Shown here: positions 1 through 9,012 of the stretch, piece by piece
Layout of the letters: each line of letters opens with the position of its first letter
Position numbering within the stretch: the stretch's first letter is position 1
DNA from: Paludibacteraceae bacterium
GTDB lineage: Bacteria; Bacteroidota; Bacteroidia; Bacteroidales; Paludibacteraceae
Reading direction: 5' to 3'
NCBI GenBank assembly: GCA_017483945.1
Contig: JAFUUE010000041.1
Span: 1 to 48,135, forward strand
DNA: 48,135 nucleotides
The notes under the pieces: generated by a model
What the model saw: only the letters and a program-made list of their open reading frames with translations
The model's database searches: none
What the model was told of the DNA's origin: nothing
Made by a program: the position numbers and the translations under genes

Positions 1-5
1 GGGAA

Positions 6-51
6 ATATGCACCAAGCGAGCGCAGGAGAGTGCGCTCGCTTGGTGCATAT
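6..51 (-). terminator. Long perfect hairpin after the V-ATPase operon
   Basis: Two perfectly complementary 20-bp arms (6-25 and 32-51) enclose a 6-nt loop, 28 nt beyond the stop of the K subunit gene. The RNA from the minus strand would fold into a very stable GC-rich stem followed only by ATTTCCC, so it is not a classical U-tract terminator. It may be a transcript-end or mRNA-stabilising hairpin. The structure is seen directly; the function is inferred from position. Confidence 0.6.
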
Positions 52-78
52 CGGGAATCGATAAGGGATATCCCAAGA

Positions 79-558
<480 letters not shown>

Positions 559-568
559 TTAAATGTTA

Positions 569-2338
569 TTAGTTAGTTTTCTTAAAGGGTTGATATTCTT
601 TGCCTCCGCCCTCAAATCCGGCATTCTTGTAGAACTCGACGAAGGTAAGACGCATCGGGTGGACGACGGATGAGATAAGACAAAGTGCGAAGTTGAGTGA
701 GTGTCCAAAGAGGAGGATGAGCAGCGTAGGCAGCCATCCAATCCAAGCGGGCAGTGCGCCTCCCGCCTGCAGTGCCAGGGCATTGAATACATTACCCAGA
801 ATACCGCCGGCCAGTCCGAGTGCAAAGAGTCGGATATAGCTGAGCACGTCTCCGAGCAGTCCGCTAATCATGTTATAGGTTCCCCATAATCCTCCTCCGA
901 CATTGAGCAGCAAGACCTTGCGGTCCGGATTGCTATAGAAGAGGATGAAGAGCGCACAGACTGCGAGAAGCCCGTAGATGCAGTAGGTGCCAACCGTTGA
1001 GAGCGAGCCGGCAAGGGCAGCCCAGACGATGAGCGTCACAAGGGCGACAAGCCATGCGCAGTCATAGGCAGCATACTTAAAGCCATCACGGAGCGTTATC
1101 TTCACGACCTTGAAGCCCATCGCGAAGAGTATCTGGAAGATACCGATGAAGATAGCGAAGACCATCATCGGGTGATAAGAGCCTCCGAGGATATGCACGG
1201 TGGCGTTCGTCTCAGTGATGAAGTACTGCTTAACGGGGGCCAGAACGGCTACATCCTCAAGGTTGATACCGAAGAACATACCTGTCAGGATGCCGACGAC
1301 CATGGTTGTGATGCCCATGAAGACTCCTAACCATCCCCACTCTTTCATCTTCGGCACCTTGAGGATGACGGCGATGCCGATGAGCAAGACGAGCAGGCCA
1401 TAGCCTCCGTCGCCCAGACAGAGTCCGAAGAAGAGCATGAAGAAAGGCGCGAAGAAGGGCGTCGGGTCCAATTCCGCATAGTTAGGCAGCGAATAGAGGC
1501 GCGTGATAGGCTCGAAGAGGCGTGTGTAGAAGTTGTTGCGCAGTTGGATAGGCGTATTATCCTCTGCGACGGGGTCACTCGCTTCGTAATAGGTACGTGC
1601 AATGTCTAGGATTGCTTCGAGTTCGGCCGTCTTCTCAACGGGGCAGAATCCCTCGAGGAGACAGAGAGATCCATCGACGAGTTGGTCGGTAGAGAGTCGG
1701 ACGCGCGTCCAGTCAATCTGCTGCCGTGCCTCAGTCAGTTCGTGCTGCAGTCGTTCGGTATTGGCGAGTTGCCATGCCTCGATGCGTGCATCGGCGGCCG
1801 CAAGGAGGGCGCTGAGGTGCTCTATCTCGGTAGCCCACTGAGCGGGCGTCTTATCGCTGAGTTGCAGTTCGGCAGCCGCGGTGTCGGAGAGGTCTGCGGG
1901 TTGCTCCTGTGCCGGTGTGACCTGTACGAAATAGGTCTTGCCTCCTTCGGAGCGGACCGGTACGCCCCACTCCGCGCGGAACGCCTTATCTGGGCAGACG
2001 AAGAAGCGCAGTGTGTGTCCCGACTCGCGTATAGCCCGGAGTTGCTGCGGGTCATATTCTCCCCAGACAGCAGCTTTCTGCATCTGCTGACGGGCATCGG
2101 CTATTCGCTGCTCGACCTGACTCTTCTCGTTCAGGAGTTGGTCGGGCGCTCCCTGCTTAAGCAGTCGGTTAATCTCATCCTCATGGCGTAGCGCCTCCTG
2201 CAGGTCGGGGTCGTTCTCGATGAGTCCTGCGGCTTTTTGGGTGATATGAACTACACCGGCCTCGCGCAAGGACTCAAGGAACGCGTCATAGTCGCGATGG
2301 AACACCAGGAAGGTGTATTTCTTCATTCGTGTGATCAT
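569..2338 (-). CDS. ntpI: V/A-type ATPase subunit I (stator membrane subunit a)
   Basis: This 589-residue protein is the stator subunit that forms the ion half-channels next to the K ring and links to the peripheral stalk. The N-terminal half (about 1-290) is soluble, charged and coiled-coil-like. The C-terminal half carries about seven membrane helices, starting near PFFAPFFMLFFGLCLGDGGY, a typical V-ATPase I segment. The conserved LSYIRLFALGLAGG helix, which carries the essential arginine, is present. The gene overlaps the 3' end of subunit D by 4 nt, indicating translational coupling. The length is normal for bacterial subunit I. Confidence 0.95.
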   Translation of the reverse strand: MITRMKKYTFLVFHRDYDAFLESLREAGVVHITQKAAGLIENDPDLQEALRHEDEINRLLKQGAPDQLLNEKSQVEQRIADARQQMQKAAVWGEYDPQQLRAIRESGHTLRFFVCPDKAFRAEWGVPVRSEGGKTYFVQVTPAQEQPADLSDTAAAELQLSDKTPAQWATEIEHLSALLAAADARIEAWQLANTERLQHELTEARQQIDWTRVRLSTDQLVDGSLCLLEGFCPVEKTAELEAILDIARTYYEASDPVAEDNTPIQLRNNFYTRLFEPITRLYSLPNYAELDPTPFFAPFFMLFFGLCLGDGGYGLLVLLIGIAVILKVPKMKEWGWLGVFMGITTMVVGILTGMFFGINLEDVAVLAPVKQYFITETNATVHILGGSYHPMMVFAIFIGIFQILFAMGFKVVKITLRDGFKYAAYDCAWLVALVTLIVWAALAGSLSTVGTYCIYGLLAVCALFILFYSNPDRKVLLLNVGGGLWGTYNMISGLLGDVLSYIRLFALGLAGGILGNVFNALALQAGGALPAWIGWLPTLLILLFGHSLNFALCLISSVVHPMRLTFVEFYKNAGFEGGGKEYQPFKKTN

Positions 2339-2958
2339 GCTTGTACCCTCCTTTCCTCTTGCGCACGCGCTTCCGCTTCACGCTTGCTTTTTACGATTTT
2401 TTGGGACGACTTGGATAGGTTCTCCTCGTCCTCCATGAAACGTTTGATTTTGCGTATAGCATCCTGATAGCCGGGTATCTGCACTTTCTCGAAGAGGTTC
2501 ACTTTCTGGGTGGTTTTCTTGCGTGCATACTCGAGCAGTTCGACTTTGCGTCTGACGAACTCCTGACGTATGCCGACCTCCGCGATGGCTTTGAGTTGCT
2601 CAAATCCGTCGGCGAACCACTTGGGCGAAGAGAAGAGCGAGAAAGGCTTGGTGGTATAGACGACCTCGTCAAGCACGGGGACGCGCACGCCGGCTATCTT
2701 CCGGATAGACATGCGCACATCATCCACATGGATGAGGCTTGTGTCAAATTCCCCCCATAGCGCAATCATTTGGTCGTATCCCTGGATGCGCTGTTCGACC
2801 TCTCGGTCGAGGTCCTCAAGCTCCTGCTTGGCTCGTTTCACCTCGAGGCGAAGAGCCGTCTCCTTGCTTTGGAGCGTAGGGAGGGTTCGTTGGCGCATCT
2901 TCAGGTCTTTCTCCAGACCTTGAAGCGAAGTCTTATTATATTGAAAACTTATTGCCAT
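2335..2958 (-). CDS. ntpD: V/A-type ATPase central stalk subunit D
   Basis: This 207-residue protein is the rotating central stalk that transmits torque between the A3B3 head and the K ring. It consists mainly of two long charged helices that would form an antiparallel coiled coil, at about residues 5-75 and 135-205. A shorter central region containing AGVRVPVLDEVVY is typical of the D family. It lies between B and I in the usual Bacteroidetes order. The gap to subunit B is filled by a short-period CATTTAC-type repeat, so the start lies right beside that array. Confidence 0.93.
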   Translation of the reverse strand: MAISFQYNKTSLQGLEKDLKMRQRTLPTLQSKETALRLEVKRAKQELEDLDREVEQRIQGYDQMIALWGEFDTSLIHVDDVRMSIRKIAGVRVPVLDEVVYTTKPFSLFSSPKWFADGFEQLKAIAEVGIRQEFVRRKVELLEYARKKTTQKVNLFEKVQIPGYQDAIRKIKRFMEDEENLSKSSQKIVKSKREAEARAQEERRVQA

Positions 2959-3025
2959 TTTTATTTACCATTTGGTCATTTACCATTTACCATTTATTGG
3001 TTCATTTAGCCATTTGGTTATTTAG
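2956..3025. repeat. 7-8-bp CATTTAC/CATTTGG-type short repeat array
   Basis: CATTT or TATTT blocks recur about every 7-8 nt (for example at 2956, 2962, 2969, 2977, 2984, 2991, 3003 and 3011). They fill the whole gap between subunits B and D and run over the B stop codon. Related arrays occur at 16178, 43012 and 47223. Confidence 0.8.
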
Positions 3026-4337
3026 CCGACCAGTATTTGTCCACTAAAGCTTGTTTGATGTTGACTTCTTCGGGTTTGAAGTACTTGCCGAAGAGTTGCC
3101 ATGCGACGTCGAGCATCTGGGTGGTATTGATATTGACGTCGATAGCGAGTATTTCGCAGCTGTAGTCGCGTGCGAAGCTGAGGCAACGCTCGTCGTAGTC
3201 GGTCAAGTCGAATCCGTTCTCCTTCTTGGTTTTGGCATTGGCGGCATCGGCATAGAGTCGTACGGCGGCGTTCATGACCTGCGGATGGTCTTCGCGAGTC
3301 TTCTTGCCGGCGACCAGTTGCTTCAGACGCGAGAGTGAGCGGAAGGGGTCCACGATGACTTTACCGATATCGGAATCGCGTCGGAGATAGAGCTGTCCCT
3401 CCGTGATATAGCCGGTGTTATCCGGGATAGCGTGCGTGATATCGCCGCCTGAGAGGGTTGTCACCGCGATGATGGTGATAGAGCCACCTGTGGGGAACTG
3501 CACCGCTTTCTCATAGATTTTCGCCAAGTCACTATAGAGGGAGCCCGGCATGGAGTCCTTAGAAGGAATCTGGTCCATACGGTTGGAGACGATAGCGAGA
3601 GCATCGGCATAGAGGGTCATATCGGTCAAGAGGACGAGCACTTTCTCGTTCTTCTCCACGGCAAAATACTCGGCAGCCGTCAGGGCCATATCAGGGATGA
3701 GCAGACGCTCAACAGGCGGGTTCTCGGTCGTATTGACAAACGAGACGATGTGGTCAAGCACGCCTGCATTGGAGAAGACGTTCTTGAAATAGAGGTAGTC
3801 GTCGTTGGTAAGGCCCATGCCGCCGAGGATGATTTTGTCGGTCTGCGCACGCAGCGCCACATTGGCCATGACCTGGTTATAGGGTTGGTCCGGGTCGGCG
3901 AAGAAAGGTATCTTCTGGCCGGATACCAGGGTGTTATTCAGGTCAATACCTGCGATACCTGTTGCGATAAGTTCCGACGGTTGTTTACGCCGCACGGGGT
4001 TGACCGACGGTCCGCCGATTTCGACCTCTTGTCCCTCTATCTCGGGTCCTCCGTCGATAGGGTCTCCATAGGCGTTGAAGAAGCGTCCGGCCAGTTGGTC
4101 ACTGACCTTGAGCGACGGTGCCTTCCCCAGGAAGACGACTTCCGCATTGGTGGGAATACCTTCGGTACCCTCAAAGACCTGCAGCGTGACATCGTCCCCC
4201 ATGATTTTAACGACCTGCGCCAGTTTGCCATCGACGGTGGCCAACTCGTCGTTACCGACGCCTTGTGCTTTCAGTGAACAGGTTGCCTTAGTGATAGCAG
4301 TAATCTGCGTATAGATTTTCTGAAATGCTTTTGCCAT
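3018..4337 (-). CDS. ntpB: V/A-type ATPase non-catalytic subunit B
   Basis: This 439-residue protein forms the regulatory positions of the A3B3 head. The start chosen is the ATG at 4337 (MAKAFQKIY), because upstream in-frame residues overlap the preceding lipoprotein gene and do not resemble the family. Family blocks seen include GDPIDGGPEIEG, SGQKIPFFADPDQPYNQ and the DMTLYADAL stretch. There is no intact Walker A motif at the P-loop position (FFADPDQPYNQ), as expected for a B rather than an A subunit. The C-terminus runs into a short repeat array. It starts 13 nt after the small lipoprotein gene. Confidence 0.95.
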   Translation of the reverse strand: MAKAFQKIYTQITAITKATCSLKAQGVGNDELATVDGKLAQVVKIMGDDVTLQVFEGTEGIPTNAEVVFLGKAPSLKVSDQLAGRFFNAYGDPIDGGPEIEGQEVEIGGPSVNPVRRKQPSELIATGIAGIDLNNTLVSGQKIPFFADPDQPYNQVMANVALRAQTDKIILGGMGLTNDDYLYFKNVFSNAGVLDHIVSFVNTTENPPVERLLIPDMALTAAEYFAVEKNEKVLVLLTDMTLYADALAIVSNRMDQIPSKDSMPGSLYSDLAKIYEKAVQFPTGGSITIIAVTTLSGGDITHAIPDNTGYITEGQLYLRRDSDIGKVIVDPFRSLSRLKQLVAGKKTREDHPQVMNAAVRLYADAANAKTKKENGFDLTDYDERCLSFARDYSCEILAIDVNINTTQMLDVAWQLFGKYFKPEEVNIKQALVDKYWSAK

Positions 4338-4350
4338 ATATTCTATTGAT

Positions 4351-4581
4351 TTATTCGTTATTGGTGGTGTTATCGTCCGTACTATCCGGAATAAATTCAG
4401 ACGCGCCATACTCGGGTGCGGGCACTCCATACATACAATGAATCAGGGTGTCCGGCGGCGGGCAGCCGTATTTTTCAACAGGGACACCATACTCCACGAG
4501 CGGTTCATCACACCCCGTCAAGCCCAGCGATGCAATCATTGAACTCAGAACCAGATTTATGAGACTTCTAACCTTTTTCAT
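4351..4581 (-). CDS. Small YG(V/C)P-repeat lipoprotein inside the V-ATPase operon
   Basis: This 76-residue protein has a lysine-start signal peptide and a clear lipobox (LTGC, lipidated Cys24), so it should be membrane-anchored outside the cytoplasm. The mature part has four tyrosine-glycine blocks (YGVP at 31, YGCP at 38, YGVP at 51, EYGA at 57), two further cysteines (40 and 49), and an acidic, Asn-rich tail. This resembles the N-terminus of the Bacteroidetes 'rSAM/lipoprotein system' putative lipoproteins but lacks their following beta-domain. Its ATG overlaps the TGA of subunit A (ATGA) and it ends 13 nt before subunit B, so it should be co-translated with the ATPase. No radical SAM gene is in this window. 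The function is unknown; membership of the rSAM-associated family is inferred from motif memory. Confidence 0.75.
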   Translation of the reverse strand: MKKVRSLINLVLSSMIASLGLTGCDEPLVEYGVPVEKYGCPPPDTLIHCMYGVPAPEYGASEFIPDSTDDNTTNNE

Positions 4582-6338
4582 GCCACGATTTGTTTTTCTG
4601 CAAGCAGGGCATCCAGTTTCTTGCGATAGTCTTCGAACTCCGGCGAGTGGAACTCGCAATAGTTCATCTGCTTGCAGAGGTTGATGACACGTTTGAAATA
4701 GTCTATGACATCGAGGAAGTTATCAAAGTCGTAGTCATGGCGGCAGATGTCCATCACCAGACGCAGCATATACTGCTGGCGCTCGAGCGGGCATACCGCA
4801 TCTATCTTATCGAAGGCATCCTGCTGGAGGATGACGAAGTCGATGACTTCCGATTTCCAGAACTCCTCGTGATAATCTACAGGCACGCCGTCGTCACCGA
4901 GGATATTGATTTGCTCCTGAATCTCTTTTCCGCGTTGCAGATAGGTCTTCATGTCGTTGACCATAGGCAGCCAATCCTTGTCAATCAGTTCGGATATATA
5001 GGCGTCGAACTCAGGATACTCCACATATTTCGAGTAGGAGTCGATGGGGTTGACGGCCGGATAGCGTTTGCGGTCGGCACGTGCCTGTTCAAGGGCATAG
5101 AAGCAGCGTGCCACTTTCTTTGTACCCTCCGTGACAGGCTCTTTGAGGTTACCACCGGCAGGTGATACTGTTCCCAGGAAGGTGACCGAGCCGGTAGCGC
5201 CATTATAGAGATAGACATATCCTGCGCGGGCATAGAAGGCGCCGATGATAGCCGAGAGGTCCATCGGGAAGGCATCCTGTCCGGGCAGTTCCTCCATACG
5301 GTTAGACATCTCACGGAGCGCCTGTGCCCAGCGGGATGTAGAGTCGGCCATGAGCAAGACGCGCAGTCCCATAGAGCGATAGTACTCGGCGATGGTCATG
5401 GATGTATAAACGGACGCCTCACGGGAAGCGACAGGCATGTTGGATGTGTTGGCAATAATGATAGTACGCTCCATGAGTTTGCGTCCTGTATGCGGGTCAT
5501 CCAGTTCGGGGAACTCGGTGAATGTCTCGACCACCTCGTTGGCACGTTCGCCGCAAGCTGCGATGATTACGATGTCCGCCTCCGCCTGCTTGGAGATAGC
5601 GTGCTGGAGCACGGTCTTGCCTGTACCGAAGGGGCCGGGGATAAAGCCTGTACCCCCCTCGCAGATGGGGTTAGCGGTGTCAATGGTCCGCACGCCGGTC
5701 TCCAGCAACTTGAAGGGACGCGGTTTGGACTTATAGGCTGTGATAGCCTTCTTGACCGGCCATTTCTGCACCATCGTGACCTGATGCTCATTGCCTTCGC
5801 TATCGGTCAGTACGGCGATAGTGTCATTGATGGTATATTCCCCTTGTGGGGCAATCGTTTTGACGGTATATTCGCCGGAGAAGACAAAGGGGACCATGAT
5901 TTTATGGGGTTGGTGGTTCTCATCCACCTCGCCGAGCCATGCGGCAGCCTCGACCTTGTCTCCGACCTTAGCGATGGGGGTGAATGCCCAGCGTTTCTCG
6001 GTGTCCAGCGGGAAGTTATACTCACCGCGTTTGAGGAAGACGCCTGTCAGGCGGTCCAAGTCGTTTTGCAGGCCATCGTAGTTACGGGAGAGGAGTCCCG
6101 GGCCGAGGGTCACTTCGAGCATGTGTCCGGTGAACTCCACGAGGTTACCGACCTTGAGTCCGCGCGTGGACTCAAACACCTGCACGAAGACATTGTCTCC
6201 CGTTACTTTAATTACCTCTGCCATCAGTCGGACGTCACCGATATGGATATAGCAGATTTCGTTTTGCGATACAGGCCCATCTACAGCAACCGTCACGAGG
6301 TTGGCAATGATGCCTTTTACTTTACCAGTAGTAGCCAT
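4578..6338 (-). CDS. ntpA: V/A-type ATPase catalytic subunit A
   Basis: This 586-residue protein is the ATP-hydrolysing or ATP-synthesising subunit of the soluble head. The Walker A motif GPFGTGKT is at residues 235-242, preceded by the family block NPICEGGTGFIPG. The Walker B region (LLMADSTSRWAQALRE) and the A-specific bulge domain (about 115-190) are present. The length is normal for bacterial A subunits. Its stop codon overlaps the start of the small lipoprotein gene. It follows the DUF2764 gene by 16 nt. Confidence 0.97.
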   Translation of the reverse strand: MATTGKVKGIIANLVTVAVDGPVSQNEICYIHIGDVRLMAEVIKVTGDNVFVQVFESTRGLKVGNLVEFTGHMLEVTLGPGLLSRNYDGLQNDLDRLTGVFLKRGEYNFPLDTEKRWAFTPIAKVGDKVEAAAWLGEVDENHQPHKIMVPFVFSGEYTVKTIAPQGEYTINDTIAVLTDSEGNEHQVTMVQKWPVKKAITAYKSKPRPFKLLETGVRTIDTANPICEGGTGFIPGPFGTGKTVLQHAISKQAEADIVIIAACGERANEVVETFTEFPELDDPHTGRKLMERTIIIANTSNMPVASREASVYTSMTIAEYYRSMGLRVLLMADSTSRWAQALREMSNRMEELPGQDAFPMDLSAIIGAFYARAGYVYLYNGATGSVTFLGTVSPAGGNLKEPVTEGTKKVARCFYALEQARADRKRYPAVNPIDSYSKYVEYPEFDAYISELIDKDWLPMVNDMKTYLQRGKEIQEQINILGDDGVPVDYHEEFWKSEVIDFVILQQDAFDKIDAVCPLERQQYMLRLVMDICRHDYDFDNFLDVIDYFKRVINLCKQMNYCEFHSPEFEDYRKKLDALLAEKQIVA

Positions 6339-6354
6339 GTTATATTATTGTGTT

Positions 6355-7056
6355 TTAATTATCCAAATGAATATCTTTCTTCATGTCAGCGAGCAGTGCG
6401 CGGAAGATTTGTTCTCCCTGTTCGCGGGTCAGGTCATCCCAGCGGTGGAGGATAGTGGCCTGCAGGTAGTAAGCCAGCACATTATCCAGTTCGAAATAGT
6501 TGAACAAGGTGAAGTCCTCGATCCACTGCCACCGGAGCGCATCAATATGTTTCTCTCGTTCGAGCAGGTCCTGTATCTCGCTCACGGCGACGATATCCTT
6601 CAGTTCCGGCAAGACGGCGGTCAGATTGGCGTTCTTGGAGAGTGCCCCTTGACGCAAGAGTCGTGCGACTTCATTATCCCCGACGATAGCTTTGCCGGGG
6701 TCGTAATCATGCTTAGCACAGACGACGGCAGCCAGGACATTATTCAGGTTGAGGTTGAACTCAAACCATGCTTTCACGAAGGCATTCTTGGAGTTCATGC
6801 CCTGTTCATAGAGCAGTTGGGTACGGAAGTCTTCTTCCGAGAGGGTTGTCTCGTGGAAGCGGTCGAGCACCGCGTCATCCTCCATGAGCGCCAATATATC
6901 GGGTGCGTCGGCTCGCTTGCTCAATTGCTCGACACAAGCATAGTCAGCAGGAGGCATCTGCTCCTGCAGCAGTTCGAGCAACTTATCGTACGCGAGACGC
7001 GGCGTCTCGTCGATACGCAACTCGTCCAAGCCGGCCAACAAATAGTGATACAGCAT
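6355..7056 (-). CDS. DUF2764 family V-ATPase-associated protein
   Basis: This 233-residue soluble protein matches the family that sits between subunits E and A in Bacteroidetes V-ATPase operons. It begins MLYHYLLAGLDEL, typical of DUF2764. The rest is mostly helical and leucine-rich, with no signal peptide or membrane helix. No separate C (d-like) subunit is present in the operon, so this protein probably fills the central-stalk/rotor connection. That role is inferred from operon position. It starts 5 nt after subunit E. Confidence 0.88.
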   Translation of the reverse strand: MLYHYLLAGLDELRIDETPRLAYDKLLELLQEQMPPADYACVEQLSKRADAPDILALMEDDAVLDRFHETTLSEEDFRTQLLYEQGMNSKNAFVKAWFEFNLNLNNVLAAVVCAKHDYDPGKAIVGDNEVARLLRQGALSKNANLTAVLPELKDIVAVSEIQDLLEREKHIDALRWQWIEDFTLFNYFELDNVLAYYLQATILHRWDDLTREQGEQIFRALLADMKKDIHLDN

Positions 7057-7061
7057 AGGGC

Positions 7062-7646
7062 TTAGAACAAGAGTTCGATTAACTGCGGACGTAGATACTG
7101 CTTGAAGTAGGCGATGAGTTCAGCGTCGCCGAAGGCCAGTTTGTATCCGCCTTCTGCCGGAGCGATAGCGAAGTCCGTCTTGATACCTTTGACCTCACGA
7201 ATCTCCACGCCCTTGTTGAGCAGTTCCTTGGCGTTAGCGGCAAAATACTTACGCAGAGCCTCGGCATCCTTGGCCTCTATCACGACGTCGCCCTCCTTGG
7301 TCAGTTGTGCGGCCAGGTCAGCGATAATCTTCTGCATGAATTTCGGGTCAACGGTAGCGGCTTTGACGCTGTCCTCCACCACTTTGCCACAGAGGAGGTT
7401 AGCTATCTCCGTCTTGAGGGCATTGAGAGACTGGTCGGCATACATACGCAGTTCCACGCGTGTATTTTTGTCCAGTTCCTGTGCTTTATTCTGCGCCTCA
7501 ATGACTATTTTGTCCGCTTGTTTCTTAGCCTCATTGATGATTGCCTGCGCTTGCTGCTGCGCCTGAGCGACGATAGCTTTCGCCTCTTCGTTTCCTTTCT
7601 CTACGCCCTCAGCATAGAGTTTGTTAGTCAATTCATTTAAGTCCAT
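7062..7646 (-). CDS. ntpE: V/A-type ATPase peripheral stalk subunit E
   Basis: This 194-residue protein is the peripheral stalk subunit that holds the A3B3 head against rotation. The first 75 residues are an Ala/Gln/Lys-rich coiled coil (AKAIVAQAQQQAQAIINEAK), followed by a mixed C-terminal domain ending LRPQLIELLF. No G/H partner subunit gene is in the operon. It is the first V-ATPase gene, only 38 nt after fabG, and no Bacteroidetes-type -7 element is seen in the gap. Transcription probably reads through from upstream. Confidence 0.9.
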   Translation of the reverse strand: MDLNELTNKLYAEGVEKGNEEAKAIVAQAQQQAQAIINEAKKQADKIVIEAQNKAQELDKNTRVELRMYADQSLNALKTEIANLLCGKVVEDSVKAATVDPKFMQKIIADLAAQLTKEGDVVIEAKDAEALRKYFAANAKELLNKGVEIREVKGIKTDFAIAPAEGGYKLAFGDAELIAYFKQYLRPQLIELLF

Positions 7647-7684
7647 TGTATTATGTATTTTATTATGTACGTGATTGGTGTGTG

Positions 7685-8425
7685 TTATCCCATAGCTCCG
7701 TTCACCTGGATGACTTGTCCCGAGACATAGCTGCTCAGGTCCGAGGCGAGGAAGAGGGCCACCTTGGCGACCTCATCGGGTTCACCTCCGCGGCGCATGG
7801 GAATCATCTCGACGAATTGTTTGAGATGTTCCTCGGACAAGGTCTTGGTCATGTCGGTCAGGATGAAGCCGGGAGCGATAGCATTGGCCCTTATGCCCCT
7901 CGAGCCCAGTTCTTTGGCAACGGACTTCATGAGGGCGATGATACCGGCCTTAGAGGCTGCATAGTTCGCCTGTCCTGGATTGCCGTTAAGGCCCACGATA
8001 GAGGACATAGAGAGGATACTGCCGCTACGCTGTCTGACCATAACAGGTGTGACAGCATGGGTGAAGTTGAAGACAGACTTCAGGTTCACATCCAGCACAT
8101 CATCCCACTGCTGCTCAGTCATGCGCATGAGCAGCGTGTCGCGCGTGATACCGGCATTATTGACGAGTATGTCTATACGTCCGAAGTCCGCGGCTATCTG
8201 CTGCACCACGCGATGGGTATCTGCAAAGTCCGCGGCATCACTGAGGTAAGCCTCGGCCTTCACGCCCAGATTCCTCAACTCGGCCAAAGTGGCATCCGCT
8301 TGTTCTCCAAGGACGATATCCGTGAAGGCGATATTACATCCCTCGGCCGCGAAGCGCAAGGCGATGGCCTTGCCGATGCCGCGTGAGGCGCCTGTGATAA
8401 CGGCTGTTTTATTCGTTAGAAGCAT
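7685..8425 (-). CDS. fabG: 3-oxoacyl-[acyl-carrier-protein] reductase
   Basis: This 246-residue short-chain dehydrogenase reduces 3-oxoacyl-ACP with NADPH in fatty-acid elongation. The ATG at 8425 is chosen because it gives the standard N-terminus MLLTNKTAVITGASRGIG; longer in-frame residues overlap lptC. Visible motifs are the nucleotide loop TGASRGIG (about 12-19), NNAG (about 88-91), the catalytic Ser in ILSMSSIVG, YAASK with catalytic Tyr and Lys (about 153-157), and the C-terminal YVSGQVIQVNGAMG. It starts 8 nt after lptC. Confidence 0.95.
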   Translation of the reverse strand: MLLTNKTAVITGASRGIGKAIALRFAAEGCNIAFTDIVLGEQADATLAELRNLGVKAEAYLSDAADFADTHRVVQQIAADFGRIDILVNNAGITRDTLLMRMTEQQWDDVLDVNLKSVFNFTHAVTPVMVRQRSGSILSMSSIVGLNGNPGQANYAASKAGIIALMKSVAKELGSRGIRANAIAPGFILTDMTKTLSEEHLKQFVEMIPMRRGGEPDEVAKVALFLASDLSSYVSGQVIQVNGAMG

Positions 8426-8433
8426 GGTGTTAT

Positions 8434-9006
8434 TCAGTCTTCTTTCACAGGGATAACCCCTGTCGGTTTTTTGATTGTATATTTGGTCATTTCCTGATTC
8501 GACTCGAATCCTATACCGCGGATTGTCGATGTCGCCCGTTGTATCGTTATCGTCGAATCGGAATAGACGCGTTCCGTCTTCTGATTCCAATAGAGTTCCT
8601 CGGTGAAGAACTCTTCGCCCTGCAGGTTACGGGCATAGACATTGCCGCGGAGTCTCCAGATTTGTTCATCCTCGTTATAGTGGGCGTAATCGGCCTGCAG
8701 GTATGCCTCGGGGTGGAGGTAATCATCGTATCGCTGCAGGTGCACGCCCTTAGGGAACTCCCAATAGGACGGTTTGGCCTTGTCATAGACCAGCCACTCG
8801 GCTGCCTCAATATGGTAACGTGTGATGCCTGAGTCAGAGATGAGTGTAACGACATTATGCGCCCGCAACATAGGTATAGCGGCGCGATTCTGTACGGCAT
8901 CGGTCTGGAGTTTGACATCCTTCCTACAAGCAGACAAGCAGAGCGCCATTGCCATCAAGAAGACGGCAATGGTGCTTATACCTGTATGCAGCGGAGATGT
9001 CCTCAT
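8434..9006 (-). CDS. lptC: LPS export protein LptC (lipoprotein form)
   Basis: This 190-residue protein has a signal peptide ending in a lipobox (LCLSAC, Cys near residue 27) and a beta-rich OstA/LptC-like domain. Such proteins pass lipopolysaccharide from the inner-membrane transporter to the periplasmic bridge. The repeated beta-jellyroll signature includes YHIEAAEWLVYD, PEAYLQADYAHYNEDEQIW and LRGNVYARNLQGEEF. It follows the TPR gene by 6 nt, in the Bacteroidetes order coaX, outer-membrane protein, TPR, lptC. The annotation is from motif and context. Confidence 0.85.
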   Translation of the reverse strand: MRTSPLHTGISTIAVFLMAMALCLSACRKDVKLQTDAVQNRAAIPMLRAHNVVTLISDSGITRYHIEAAEWLVYDKAKPSYWEFPKGVHLQRYDDYLHPEAYLQADYAHYNEDEQIWRLRGNVYARNLQGEEFFTEELYWNQKTERVYSDSTITIQRATSTIRGIGFESNQEMTKYTIKKPTGVIPVKED

Positions 9007-9012
9007 TCATCC

